This document shows positions 25,385 through 34,438 of a stretch of DNA of 64,000 nucleotides, in pieces (position 1 is the first letter of the stretch; every line of letters starts with the position of its first letter). The stretch lies in the NCBI GenBank assembly GCA_002724185.1, contig PBOB01000061.1:1-64000 (forward strand), in the 5' to 3' direction. The notes below the pieces were generated by a model. That model ran no database searches. It saw only the letters and a list, made by a program, of their open reading frames with translations, and was not told the DNA's origin. The DNA is from Acidiferrobacteraceae bacterium (lineage in GTDB: Bacteria > Pseudomonadota > Gammaproteobacteria > Arenicellales > UBA868). A program made the translations under genes and the position numbers.

Positions 25385-25873
25385 ATGAAAATACTCATGA
25401 AAATACTGAAGCTGACGATTTTATTAATAACCTTGATGGTTAGTCGTGTCGCAGTTGCCGATATAACAGGGTATGCCTTAGTAGTGGATGGTGACACTAT
25501 AACTATCGAGGGTACAAAAGTGAGGCTTCATGGTATAGATACGCCAGAGAGCGAGCAAATGTGCGAGAGGAACGGTGTTAAATGGGAATGTGGCTATGAG
25601 GTCGCTGAGATATTAAAGAGGTGGCTCAAGGCCAAAGAGGTGCGCTGCATGGGAGATACCCATGACATCTATGGCCGACTTATCGCAGATTGCTTCGTTG
25701 ACGGCTACAACGTAAACGCTAGGCTTGTGTATGAGGGGCTTGCACTTGCCTACCGAAAGTATTCAGATAGATATGTAGCTGAAGAGATACAAGCAAGGAT
25801 AGCTGGTCGAGGATTATGGTCTGGAGACTTTATTATGCCCTGGGAGTGGAGAAGGGGGAAGAGATTAGAGTGA
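25385..25873 (+). CDS. Exported thermonuclease-family (SNase-like) nuclease
   Basis: 162 residues with a signal peptide (hydrophobic residues 8-22, cleavage near VAVA-D). The OB-fold SNase domain is clear: VDGDTITIEGTKVRLHGIDTPE, DIYGRLIADCFVDG and a WSGDF end. Catalytic Arg/Glu/Asp positions appear conserved (R in KVRLHGIDTPE, R in YGRLIA). Four cysteines could form disulfides. It likely degrades nucleic acids in the periplasm or outside. Two in-frame ATGs (25385, 25397) are possible starts. Confidence 0.88.
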   Translation: MKILMKILKLTILLITLMVSRVAVADITGYALVVDGDTITIEGTKVRLHGIDTPESEQMCERNGVKWECGYEVAEILKRWLKAKEVRCMGDTHDIYGRLIADCFVDGYNVNARLVYEGLALAYRKYSDRYVAEEIQARIAGRGLWSGDFIMPWEWRRGKRLE

Positions 25874-26037
25874 CGTTACTAGTAACCTTATAATTTAATG
25901 TTCTTGTGATGAAGGCACAAAGAAGACTCCGAAATGACGAAGAGTTTGAGAGTTTTGCAGAAGAGGGATGCAATGAAACATGGATGTCCATTCTTGAGAT
26001 AGTGCTGGTGGAGTCAATAATGGTCACAACGGTTTCA

Positions 26038-27141
26038 TTACCACAGTTTATTTGTAAATCGATTTTTCAGATTAGATAGTCCAAGCTTATGCCTGTATGG
26101 GTAAGAATAATGCAAAATCTTTTCATATAGATAGTGTGGTTGAACCCAGCGAGAATATTCATGACGTCGAAGTGCTCGCGATAACTCTGTATATTCCGGC
26201 ATGATTTCGGCGTGGCTTGGACTCCTTTTCTCGAATAAGGCTAATATTTCCCGATTATCAGAGTTGCTTTCCGTTACGATATGATTGAAATTGCAATTGG
26301 TCATTAAATTATTTAGAGACTGAGGGGTGAAATTGAACAGGTGTACAAATTGAACGATATTCATCAGATCAGAATATGTCCCTATAAATGTATCGAGCAC
26401 ATTAGGAACGTTAATAAATAGTTTTCCAGCATCGCTCATTTTTCTAGCTATGTCATAGATAACTTTAGTAGGGTTTGGCATATGTTCTAAACTATGGGAC
26501 ATTATTACTAGATCAAAGTTGCCTTCCTCAATGTCATTTAAATCGCCCTTCAATAATTGGAGTCCATGTGCTTGACCAAAGGCAATCACTTTTTCATCGT
26601 AATCTGTGCCTATGCATTCACAGCCATCTTTACTTAAACGGTATAGTAGCTCACCTTTACCGCAGCCTAGTTCAAGCACCTTAGTCTTATTATCCATTAC
26701 CAAATTTTTTTGTAAGAGCGTATATTGGTCTACAACTCTAGGTCTGTTATGAGCGATCGTTTCATAATCCTCGGAAAGTTCTTGGCCATTGCTATTTGTT
26801 TGGATGTCTTTATAGATGTTACGGTAATGATGAAAATAGAAGTCGCTATAGTCCTCAGGACGGAAACATGGGTTGGTCATTAACAGGCCACAGCTAGTAC
26901 ATATTGTTGTCGAGCATGGAAGGCCATGACGGTCCACTTCGCCGATTACTTCATATTTGTCACTGTTGCATGAGGGACATGGATGCTCTTGCAGCTTATA
27001 GAAGCCGGTACGAATCTTATTGTGCACACAGTTCAAGTGTTCTTCTTGCTCCGGCGTCGGATTGTAGTTTGGCCGTGATGCATATCTGAACCGCCTGGAA
27101 AGTAGAGATCTGTTGTAACTAGACATGTTATCCCTGGCCAT
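26038..27141 (-). CDS. SAM-dependent methyltransferase with N-terminal zinc ribbon
   Basis: 367 residues. The N-terminal third carries paired cysteines (CPSC at ~57 and CTSC about 25 residues later) that look like a zinc ribbon, as in C-methyltransferases of the sugar/polyketide type. The class I fold follows: motif I VLELGCGKGELLYRLS, then LVIMSHSLEHMPNP, as in Methyltransf_11/13 domains. The substrate cannot be deduced. It is flanked by oppositely oriented genes and no partner is evident. Confidence 0.83.
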   Translation of the reverse strand: MARDNMSSYNRSLLSRRFRYASRPNYNPTPEQEEHLNCVHNKIRTGFYKLQEHPCPSCNSDKYEVIGEVDRHGLPCSTTICTSCGLLMTNPCFRPEDYSDFYFHHYRNIYKDIQTNSNGQELSEDYETIAHNRPRVVDQYTLLQKNLVMDNKTKVLELGCGKGELLYRLSKDGCECIGTDYDEKVIAFGQAHGLQLLKGDLNDIEEGNFDLVIMSHSLEHMPNPTKVIYDIARKMSDAGKLFINVPNVLDTFIGTYSDLMNIVQFVHLFNFTPQSLNNLMTNCNFNHIVTESNSDNREILALFEKRSPSHAEIMPEYTELSRALRRHEYSRWVQPHYLYEKILHYSYPYRHKLGLSNLKNRFTNKLW

Positions 27142-27242
27142 AAACCTTGCTCAGTTCGAATTATTGGACAGTTAACTGAACTTACGTGGTTATGGCGTAA
27201 TATGTTTTTCTAAGTAATCTAGTTATATTATATCTATAATTT

Positions 27243-27515
27243 GTGTACTTGCTTCCACTGGAGCGATATCTCAAGTATCCTTCACTTTTCCAACTTGCTA
27301 ATCAGTTAATGCGCAAACCACTACGAGTAATATATTGGCTTGGAATAGTTGCGATCTGGGTAGTCGCAGTATTCTGGCTAATTTTTAGCGCTGTTCTTTA
27401 TATCCAAGATAGCAATAGTGCGGCTCGCTATATAGCTGGCAGTGCGTTTATTTTGGGGCTTTTTTGTCATTTTGCGTGGCGTTGGGTTTTGCGCCAACAA
27501 TTTAGCGATAATTAA
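27243..27515 (+). CDS. Small membrane protein, unknown
   Basis: 90 residues from a GTG start, with two hydrophobic helices (about 30-52 and 60-78). It reads divergently from the methyltransferase gene. No family is recognised. Confidence 0.55.
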   Translation: MYLLPLERYLKYPSLFQLANQLMRKPLRVIYWLGIVAIWVVAVFWLIFSAVLYIQDSNSAARYIAGSAFILGLFCHFAWRWVLRQQFSDN

Positions 27516-27562
27516 CAATTATAAAGATCTACCATTTGTACCGATAAATTGGAGAGTAAAGT

Positions 27563-27976
27563 ATGAAAGTGGATGGAAGCTGTTTATGCAAGCACGTTAC
27601 TTATGAGGCGACAGTAGACCCTCAAAAGGTGATTGTTTGTCATTGTACGGATTGCCAGACTCATAGTGGAACTGCATATAGAGTTTCTACGGGGATTGTT
27701 AATGAAGAGTTTCGGCTATTAACTGGCAGGCTAAAGAGCTATGAGAAAATTGCCGAAAGTGGAACTATCAGAGCTCTTGCATTCTGCCCAGAGTGCGGTA
27801 CGAATATTTATTCCAAAACAGTTGGAGAGGGCTCGCCATTTTTTGCTTTGCGTGTTGGGACCGTAAAGCAGCGCGCTCAACTGATTCCGAAACAACAGGT
27901 TTGGTGTCGTTCCGCAGAGGAATGGTCGGCTGATCTGACCGCCCTTCCAAGGCATGAAAACCAGCCATTTAGTTAA
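27563..27976 (+). CDS. GFA/CENP-V-family zinc protein
   Basis: 137 residues of the glutathione-dependent formaldehyde-activating (GFA) fold. Cysteine motifs: GSCLCKHVTYEA, CHCTDCQTHSGTAYR and FCPECGTNIYS. These bind structural and catalytic zinc. The family name comes from one enzyme and does not prove formaldehyde chemistry. A second member lies at 30793-31242. Confidence 0.88.
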   Translation: MKVDGSCLCKHVTYEATVDPQKVIVCHCTDCQTHSGTAYRVSTGIVNEEFRLLTGRLKSYEKIAESGTIRALAFCPECGTNIYSKTVGEGSPFFALRVGTVKQRAQLIPKQQVWCRSAEEWSADLTALPRHENQPFS

Positions 27977-28001
27977 TTGCTATTAGTATTGGAGAGCTCA
28001 T

Positions 28002-28136
28002 ATGACTGAAGAGAAAAAAGATGATTTAACTAGTAGAAAAAAAAAGAGTAATACTTTTACACATTTGTTTGGAAGAAATCCGCTATGGTGGGTACTAACA
28101 ATTATTGTTATCTTGTGGTTGATCTATAGCAGGTAA
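28002..28136 (+). CDS. 44-residue single-helix membrane protein
   Basis: ATG preceded by GGAGAG about 5 bases upstream. It encodes a charged Lys-rich N-terminus (TEEKKDDLTSRKKKS) and one C-terminal helix (WWVLTIIVILWLIY). The composition and ribosome site make a real small gene likely. It sits 25 bp after the GFA gene. Confidence 0.6.
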   Translation: MTEEKKDDLTSRKKKSNTFTHLFGRNPLWWVLTIIVILWLIYSR

Positions 28137-28355
28137 TCTAACTTTATTATTTATTACTAGGGGAGGCCTAATCCGGCGACCCCATAAGTGGAGCTTGAAG
28201 TTATCCGGGTTTCGAGGAAAGTTATTCTAAGCGTGAGCTTAGAATTCTCTAAATAGCTAGATTTCCTGACTCTCGTGAGGTGCAGCCACGAGCACCGCCG
28301 GCGTCTATTCAGTTAGAATTGCTTGATTCCTAGGAGCCCACCATCGAATAAGATT

Positions 28356-28625
28356 TTATTCGCCTTCCAGGAAGGTTATATCTGGTGGTGCAAGTACCCC
28401 AGCATCTTTTTGAATTTGCTGTATTTCCGGTCGTGCGAAGAAGGCGATAAACGCTTCCTTAGATGGCGCTGTGCCCATTGCAATAGCATTATTAGGGTTA
28501 TCTATATTTTGATAAGCCTTAGCATTTATATTGGCATTTTGTCTGTCACTTGCGTTCGCATCAAACACGGTCTTCCAGTCATCAAAGTCTGCAACTTTCA
28601 ATGAGACGATTACAGTCACGCTCAT
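28356..28625 (-). CDS. Small dimeric alpha/beta-barrel protein (monooxygenase-like)
   Basis: 89 residues (SVTVIVSLKVADFDDWKTVFDAN, then FIAFFARPEIQQ). It has the two-fold beta-alpha-beta pattern of ABM-like proteins, but no motif identifies a substrate. It precedes the zinc-ribbon gene's downstream region on the same strand. Confidence 0.7.
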   Translation of the reverse strand: MSVTVIVSLKVADFDDWKTVFDANASDRQNANINAKAYQNIDNPNNAIAMGTAPSKEAFIAFFARPEIQQIQKDAGVLAPPDITFLEGE

Positions 28626-28722
28626 ATTGGTTATCTCCTATTTTAAGTTTATACATTGTTGATGGGGATAATAATGCCAAATCGTTTACCTAGGGTTAAG
28701 TTGGGTTAGCGATCAATAATTC

Positions 28723-28914
28723 CTAGGTACCGCAGGCCATATCTGTTCCACAACAAGACGGCGATTTTATTTTTCCGTGACCATTGGGGCATCTTGATAC
28801 TGCTACGCTTGTACCATCGTCAGTAGTGATATGGTCATGTACAAGGTCATTGCCACACTTAACACATTTAAGTCCAGTTACACCCATTCCACATGTTCCG
28901 CAAATATAATCCAT
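28723..28914 (-). CDS. Small multi-cysteine zinc-ribbon protein
   Basis: 63 residues with nine cysteines in CxxC-type pairs (CGTCG, CVKCG, then CPNGHG and CCGTDMACG). Rubredoxin/zinc-ribbon-like metal binding is likely. The function is unknown. Confidence 0.7.
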   Translation of the reverse strand: MDYICGTCGMGVTGLKCVKCGNDLVHDHITTDDGTSVAVSRCPNGHGKIKSPSCCGTDMACGT

Positions 28915-29043
28915 TGTTTCCTCCTATTTGCAGTTGTTTAAGTCCATTTGACTATAGTTGAAGGCGCTACGTCGTAGTAGTGTATTTCACCTGTTGATTA
29001 GAGTATAGTGACTTGATGGTAGCTGCCATTAGAGCGGAAAACA

Positions 29044-29472
29044 ATGACTGGGACTCAGATTCTTCTTATTTATTTGCGAAGAGCATTTATTCTTTGCTGC
29101 ATACCCCTGATTCTTGGCCAAGAAGGGTGCGACGGCGGAACGAACAGTGGAATTACCGCTGATGTCAGTGGCGTATGGACTGGAACATGGACGTCTTCTA
29201 GCGGCCAAAAGGGTCGAGTGACCGGGAAATTTTCTCAAGAGGCGAATACATTTTCTGGCCCGATGACTATTTCTAGGTCACCTTGTTTTGATTATGAATA
29301 TGTTGCCGGAACCATTAGTGGTTCAGATATAGAGTTTGGAATTGTTAACAATGCAATTATTTTTGAAGCCTCTGTGAAAGGCTCAAGAATATCTGGTATT
29401 TATTACGTATATAGTAGTCCTGGTGGTTACTGTACAGGAGACAGCGGTACCGTAGTTCTCAGGCGTTACTAA
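29044..29472 (+). CDS. Exported beta-rich protein, possible lipoprotein
   Basis: 142 residues with a hydrophobic N-terminal segment (LLIYLRRAFILCCIPLILG) then a cysteine in QEGC, which is a poor lipobox. The rest is beta-rich with GVWTGTWTSSSGQKG and repeated G-x-IxG strands, like lipocalin/calycin-type small secreted proteins. No family is named. It is preceded by a promoter-sized gap and followed by 145 bp. Confidence 0.6.
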   Translation: MTGTQILLIYLRRAFILCCIPLILGQEGCDGGTNSGITADVSGVWTGTWTSSSGQKGRVTGKFSQEANTFSGPMTISRSPCFDYEYVAGTISGSDIEFGIVNNAIIFEASVKGSRISGIYYVYSSPGGYCTGDSGTVVLRRY

Positions 29473-29617
29473 ATGCGACAGTGATCAGAAGAATATGGCC
29501 AAGAGTACTGTGTATCCTATATCTGTGATATTCCTTCTATGCTATAGATAATGACTGCCACTGCAACTTGGTAGTGTGTCTTAGAGAAATTAAGCCAATG
29601 ATCTATAGATACATACT

Positions 29618-30772
29618 ATGACTAACCTGCATTTCTCACTCTCAGAATATGAACGTCGCATGAATGCCACTGTAGATGCGCTAATACGAAAGGGCATGCA
29701 TGGTGTGGTTCTCTTTCGTCAGGAAAGTATGTATTACTTGAGTGGTTATGATACCAGTGGTTACACCATGTTTCAGGCTATGTATGTTGATATAGATGGT
29801 CGCATGGCGCTTTTGACTCGTTCAGCAGATCGGATTCAATCTCGAGTAACATCAATTATCCCAGATATTCGTATTTGGCTTGATCATGAAGAGGCATCAC
29901 CTACTACTGAGTTGCGAGAGATGTTGCGCGATTACAATTGTGATAGCCAAACTATTGGTGTTGAATATCATGCTTATGGCCTTACTGGTCAGCGTGCTAT
30001 TGCTGTTAATGCAGCCCTTGAGGGTTTCTGCACGCTAATTGACGCATCAGACTTAGTTCGACTTGTCAGGTTGGTAAAGAGCGCGCCGGAGCTTGATTAT
30101 GTTCGTAAAGCGGGCGAGCTTTGTGATGCAATGCTTGACGTCAGCATCAAACATACCCGACCTGGCAATACCGTCAAGTCAGTTTATGGGGACATGATGC
30201 AGGCTGTAATGAGAGGGGGTGGTGATCCATCAGCGAGTCGTTGGCCAATGGGTGCAGGTGAGTCTGCGGTCTTTTGTAGATACCATACAGGCGACGAAAT
30301 TATTCAAGAAAACGACCAGATCATTTTTGAACCAGCAGCTGCATATCGTCATTACCATGCTTGCATGATGTACAACATTGTTACAGGTCAGGTAAATCCA
30401 AGGCATCGGGCAATGTATGAGTCGTGTGCTGAAGCACTGGAGAGCTGCCAGGATCTACTACGACCCGGATATACTGTCGGAGAATTATATGCAGCGCATG
30501 CAAATGTGTTTGAGCGTAGAGGATATGCTGATGCTGCACTCGCTGCCTGCGGATATAGTGTAGGAATCAGTTACCCTCCAACCTGGATGGATTGGCCTAT
30601 GATTTGGCCTAATAATCCACAAGTGCTAGAGCCTGGCATGGTCTTTTTCTTACACATGATATTGCTAGATGATCGTACTGGAGTCAGCATGTGCCTAGGA
30701 GAAACTGCAATTGTTACCGAAGCGGATTGCGAACGAGTCAATCACATGCCGAGACGCATAATTCAAGCCTGA
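29618..30772 (+). CDS. M24-family hydrolase (creatinase/ectoine-hydrolase-like pita-bread fold)
   Basis: 384 residues with a creatinase N-terminal domain and a C-terminal pita-bread domain. The canonical Asp-Asp metal pair is not seen: the usual GDxxxxDxG...D segment reads NDQIIFEPAAAYRHYHACMM, with Glu and His. This pattern is like the metal-free or atypical members that act on ectoine, creatine and similar small amides, not on Xaa-Pro peptides. The exact substrate is unknown. The GFA gene follows after 20 bp. Confidence 0.8.
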   Translation: MTNLHFSLSEYERRMNATVDALIRKGMHGVVLFRQESMYYLSGYDTSGYTMFQAMYVDIDGRMALLTRSADRIQSRVTSIIPDIRIWLDHEEASPTTELREMLRDYNCDSQTIGVEYHAYGLTGQRAIAVNAALEGFCTLIDASDLVRLVRLVKSAPELDYVRKAGELCDAMLDVSIKHTRPGNTVKSVYGDMMQAVMRGGGDPSASRWPMGAGESAVFCRYHTGDEIIQENDQIIFEPAAAYRHYHACMMYNIVTGQVNPRHRAMYESCAEALESCQDLLRPGYTVGELYAAHANVFERRGYADAALAACGYSVGISYPPTWMDWPMIWPNNPQVLEPGMVFFLHMILLDDRTGVSMCLGETAIVTEADCERVNHMPRRIIQA

Positions 30773-30792
30773 TTGTTAGGGCTAGCTAGAGC

Positions 30793-31242
30793 ATGCTAAC
30801 TCTCAAAGCTTTTCCTGATATGTCAAATCTATATATTCATGAAGGAGGTTGTCTGTGTGGTGCGATCCGATTCCATACTACTGATAAGGCAGTGGCTGTG
30901 ATGGTATGCCACTGCGCAGCATGCAAACAACGCACGGGTGCAGCTTATGGGCTTGGCGTATATTTTAATGATGATGATATTGAATTCACCAAGGGTAGCA
31001 AGCAGCTTTTCCAGTTTGTATCGGATGAGAGTGGCCGATGGTTACGTACTGAATTTTGCGGGCGCTGTGGCACTACAGTAAGTTGTGTTGTTGAGAAACG
31101 ACCTGGAATGAGAGGTGTCGCAGGCGGCTCCTACGATGATCTAAACTGGTTTACAGTTGAAAGTCATATCTGGACTCGCTCGGCACGAAGCGATATGTGC
31201 TATCCAGATCACGCTAAGTTGTACGAACAAGGCACGCCATGA
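30793..31242 (+). CDS. GFA-family zinc protein (second copy)
   Basis: 149 residues. The cysteine motifs GGCLCGAIRFH, CHCAACKQRTG and FCGRCGTTVS match GFA proteins. It is about 20 residues longer at the N-terminus than the copy at 27563, and a start further in (MSNLYIHEGG) is equally possible. It is 20 bp downstream of the M24 hydrolase, so likely one operon. Confidence 0.86.
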   Translation: MLTLKAFPDMSNLYIHEGGCLCGAIRFHTTDKAVAVMVCHCAACKQRTGAAYGLGVYFNDDDIEFTKGSKQLFQFVSDESGRWLRTEFCGRCGTTVSCVVEKRPGMRGVAGGSYDDLNWFTVESHIWTRSARSDMCYPDHAKLYEQGTP

Positions 31243-31373
31243 TAGTGGAAGGGACGCATCCTTCTCCGGCTAAACTGCTCCGAAATCTTTATATCCTGAT
31301 CTTATATCGATACAGATTTTAGATACAAATAATCCCATGACATGTTTTGAGCGTCATAGGTAGTCCCTGGAAT

Positions 31374-31502
31374 CTAATCATCGGTCGATTCGCTCTTTAT
31401 GAGGTTATATATTAATCGACATACAAAAATTCCAGCAGCAATTACTGCGCCACTGATAATAACGCCGAAGACGGTTATCCAAATAATTCCTGCGACGTCC
31501 AT
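31374..31502 (-). CDS. 42-residue single-helix membrane protein
   Basis: Minus-strand ATG at 31502 with GGAAGG about 9 bases upstream, coding MDVAGIIWITVFGVIISGAV and a Lys/Ser/Asp-rich tail (KSESTDD). One clear membrane helix. The composition is protein-like, so a small gene is plausible. Confidence 0.55.
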   Translation of the reverse strand: MDVAGIIWITVFGVIISGAVIAAGIFVCRLIYNLIKSESTDD

Positions 31503-31779
31503 TGATAATAACCTTCCATGGTGATGCCTGAGGTTTTATTGTCGATCTTATTGGAGATCAAGTATCGCGGTTTTGAGTTAGTAAGGTCTAATTTTATCCC
31601 GAAGAGAGCGAAAAATATCTAATCTGTTCATCAGTCTAAGCAAATTTATTGAAATGACAATAAATAGACCGCCTATTTACCTTGTAAGGGTTCATTTATC
31701 CGCCTCCGCTGTTTCATAATAAGGCTTCTATTAATGTGATAAGTAGCATGCCGCAAAAAAATAGAAATCAGATAGCGAT
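31503..31779. other. Spacer with no supported gene
   Basis: AT-rich. Short open stretches exist on the minus strand but none has a start and ribosome site together. Confidence 0.4.
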
Positions 31780-32166
31780 ATGGAAATTATGACGGCCGGC
31801 GTTATCAGAAATAATGCTCAGCAAGTATTGCTAGTTCGAAGAACGCCGGACCAATTACTTGGTGGGTATTGGGAGTTCCCAGGCCGCAAAGTTGAATCCA
31901 ATGAAACTGAGAAAGACTGTTTGAAGAGAGAGCTTAAGGAGGAATTATCTATTGATGTAAATGTTGGCCAATTGTTTTATGACAGCCGTTATGTTTACGA
32001 TCATGGAGAACTATTGCTTAAAGCATGTGAGGCGGAGTTGATCAACGGCGAGGCAACCCTTCATGTTCATGACATGCTAGATTGGGTGAAACCACAGGCA
32101 TTGCAGCACTATCGTCGTGCGCCAGCTGATATTCCAATTGCAATTAGATTGGTAGAGGTGCCCTAA
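31780..32166 (+). CDS. NUDIX hydrolase (MutT-like)
   Basis: 128 residues. The Nudix box is GRKVESNETEKDCLKRELKEEL, with REL/EEL catalytic glutamates, but the first glycine of the usual GGKxExGE is Arg here. The RRTPDQLLGGYWEFPG lead matches 8-oxo-dGTP/MutT-type and related pyrophosphatases. The gene is isolated and not paired with secA or another housekeeping gene. Confidence 0.85.
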   Translation: MEIMTAGVIRNNAQQVLLVRRTPDQLLGGYWEFPGRKVESNETEKDCLKRELKEELSIDVNVGQLFYDSRYVYDHGELLLKACEAELINGEATLHVHDMLDWVKPQALQHYRRAPADIPIAIRLVEVP

Positions 32167-32274
32167 ATGGGAGATATCAAGGTAGGAATTATATCCGTTC
32201 TAATTGAAAGGTCGGATATTACTTAAGAGATTATACTTCAATCATGATAGGCTGAAGTAAGAGCGTTAATCCAA

Positions 32275-32817
32275 ATGACTGAATTAGATCAGATTTCGGA
32301 CCTAGAGATTCTTGTTGCAGATTTTCGGCGCGCATCGGTGGCTGATGATGCGACATCGGCAGTCAGAATACTCATGGAAGATGTGGTTAGTGATCCGCAA
32401 TCCATTCACGATATAGTGCCAGAGTCCTTTCCGAACGATATGTTGCTCTATGAGGATGAATCTATCTCAATCTGGCATTGCCGTTTCGTGCCAGGACAAA
32501 CGACACCACCTCATGACCACCAGGTAACAGCTATTATTGGTATATACCAAGGAACTGAGTGCAATGATCTTTATGAGATGTATTCTGGCATCAGTCTTCG
32601 CAAAACTGATGAGATTATTTTGTCAGCTGGTGGGGTTCTGGAGATGAGTCCATCCACAATTCACGCTGTTAGTTGCGTGAGTATTGAACCATGTTGTGGA
32701 ATCCATGTCTATTTAGGAAGGCTGACTGTTGTTGAAAGGTCGATTTTTGATCTGGACAATGGTTGTGTTTTGCCATATACGGAAGAAGACTACTATCGCA
32801 TCATGAACGCCGACTGA
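32275..32817 (+). CDS. Cupin metal-binding protein (COG5553/cysteine-dioxygenase-like)
   Basis: 180 residues. Metal ligands of a thiol-dioxygenase-like cupin are visible: TTPPHDHQVTAIIGIYQG (His-x-His near residues 80-82) and STIHAVSC (third His). The family includes predicted metal enzymes of the double-stranded beta helix, some related to cysteine dioxygenase. A thiol substrate is possible but not shown. It is 80 bp upstream of a DMT exporter on the same strand. Confidence 0.75.
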   Translation: MTELDQISDLEILVADFRRASVADDATSAVRILMEDVVSDPQSIHDIVPESFPNDMLLYEDESISIWHCRFVPGQTTPPHDHQVTAIIGIYQGTECNDLYEMYSGISLRKTDEIILSAGGVLEMSPSTIHAVSCVSIEPCCGIHVYLGRLTVVERSIFDLDNGCVLPYTEEDYYRIMNAD

Positions 32818-32896
32818 TTTGGGATGTGCATTAATAGTTTAGATTCATATGGCGGCGAATGTCTGTTTTATAGCCTCGTCGCATGCATAGCAGACT

Positions 32897-33826
32897 ATGG
32901 AAAACAACGGACAAACATTGATCTGTGATACAGAAGTAACTAGCCGACGATTTTGGCTTGGCAGCTTCGCTGCGTTGATGTCGGCTATTGCATTTTCATC
33001 AAATGTCGCGCTGTCAAAACTTGCTTATGATTTTGGCACAAACCTGCATGCACTCAATTTAATTCGGGCTGCGTTTTTCTTAGGCTGTCTTCTGGTCGCG
33101 GTATGGCTTTCTAATACAATATTTTCTATAAAACGTAATGAACTGTATCGCTGTTTACTTCTTGGAGTGTTGCTTTGTGCCGAGATGTATCTGTTATTGG
33201 CCTCGATTCTCTTCGTTCCCATCGCCCTAACAATACTAGTTTTCTATACTTATCCGATAATGATCGCAATTTGGATCTGGCGCACGAGGCGAAACCATTT
33301 CTCTTACATTGGTCTGGGTGCCATGGCGCTAGCCTTCATAGGCTTGATCATTGTGTTGACCGGGTCAGATGCGTTATTGATCGGCTGGGATGGTAGAGTT
33401 GGCATTGCGCTTTCCGTTATTGCTGCGGCCTGTCTGGCAGCTATATTGCTGCTTAGCGAGCGAGTTTTGGCAAGGCAGGCAGCAACAGTTATGATGCTCT
33501 ATATGTTGCTGAGCGCAACAGCAGTTGTAGGTTTTGTGTCCCTATTTATTGCTGATTTAACATGGCCAGCAGCCTTGCCAGGGTGGTACGCTTTGTGTGG
33601 TAGCGCTATCTTGTACGTTGTAGCCACGATGTTGTTATTCAAGGCAGTTGAGCTCATTGGCTCTCTACAGACAGCTATTATTGATAACACCTCGCCTGTA
33701 TGGGCAATGATTCTTGGGGCGGTCATATTGGGGCAGTGGCTCACCCTACAACAGGTGGCGGGGGCAAGCGTTACGATTGGTGCCGTGATGTTTCTGCAGT
33801 GGATAGCACGGTCAAGAATCCGATAA
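32897..33826 (+). CDS. EamA/DMT-family transporter
   Basis: 309 residues, ten membrane helices in two EamA repeats (about residues 18-155 and 168-300), with NLIRAAFF and SVIAAACLAAILLL segments. It is likely a metabolite exporter of the drug/metabolite superfamily. Two other EamA proteins occur at 40918 and 55190. Confidence 0.87.
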   Translation: MENNGQTLICDTEVTSRRFWLGSFAALMSAIAFSSNVALSKLAYDFGTNLHALNLIRAAFFLGCLLVAVWLSNTIFSIKRNELYRCLLLGVLLCAEMYLLLASILFVPIALTILVFYTYPIMIAIWIWRTRRNHFSYIGLGAMALAFIGLIIVLTGSDALLIGWDGRVGIALSVIAAACLAAILLLSERVLARQAATVMMLYMLLSATAVVGFVSLFIADLTWPAALPGWYALCGSAILYVVATMLLFKAVELIGSLQTAIIDNTSPVWAMILGAVILGQWLTLQQVAGASVTIGAVMFLQWIARSRIR

Positions 33827-33999
33827 ATACTACACGACCGTTGCCAAGAGTCTTCCAAATAACCTGATTTTACTTCAGAATGGTCCTATAGGTGCCCCTG
33901 CAAGGCGATTGGCATATCAGGAAAATCGGATTTAGATAGCGATAGATTTGGAACAAAATATGTTCTTAAAAATTATTTCATTTTAAGGAGGAGCCTCCT

Positions 34000-34317
34000 A
34001 TGTCTAGATATATAACTTTAGGAATCTATACTAATCAAGGTGCCGCAGGACTTGTTGATGGTGATTCTGACCGAAGGGCAGCAATGGAAGCTGCACATAG
34101 TAGTGTTGGAGCTAAATTGGTGGACTATTACATTACCCGTGGACAGTATGACTTCTGTGTCATTGCTGATGCTGATTCGTTTGAGGTAATGGCAGCTATG
34201 CACCTAAAAGCCAAGGGAAGTGGTACCGTTGATAATTTAGTCACTCTAGAGTCCGTTGATATCGATGTAGTACGTAGTGTCGCAAAGAATGTTCAGTTTA
34301 CACCGCCCACAGCGTAA
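34000..34317 (+). CDS. GYD-domain protein
   Basis: 105 residues. The pattern YITLGIYTNQGAAGLVDG...YYITRGQYDFCVIADADSF fits the GYD family of small dimeric barrels (YITRGxYDxxxxxxxPD). The function is unknown. A strong ribosome site AAGGAGGAG is 8-16 bp before the start. Confidence 0.85.
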   Translation: MSRYITLGIYTNQGAAGLVDGDSDRRAAMEAAHSSVGAKLVDYYITRGQYDFCVIADADSFEVMAAMHLKAKGSGTVDNLVTLESVDIDVVRSVAKNVQFTPPTA

Positions 34318-34438
34318 TCACGATAAGCGCCCTATATCGTAGGGCACTTTGTGATCACAGTATATTTTTCAAAGAATCTAAAAAAGATGCCGATAATATT
34401 GTTTAGTTTTAGATTTTTCATAGAGACAGGATTTTTTT

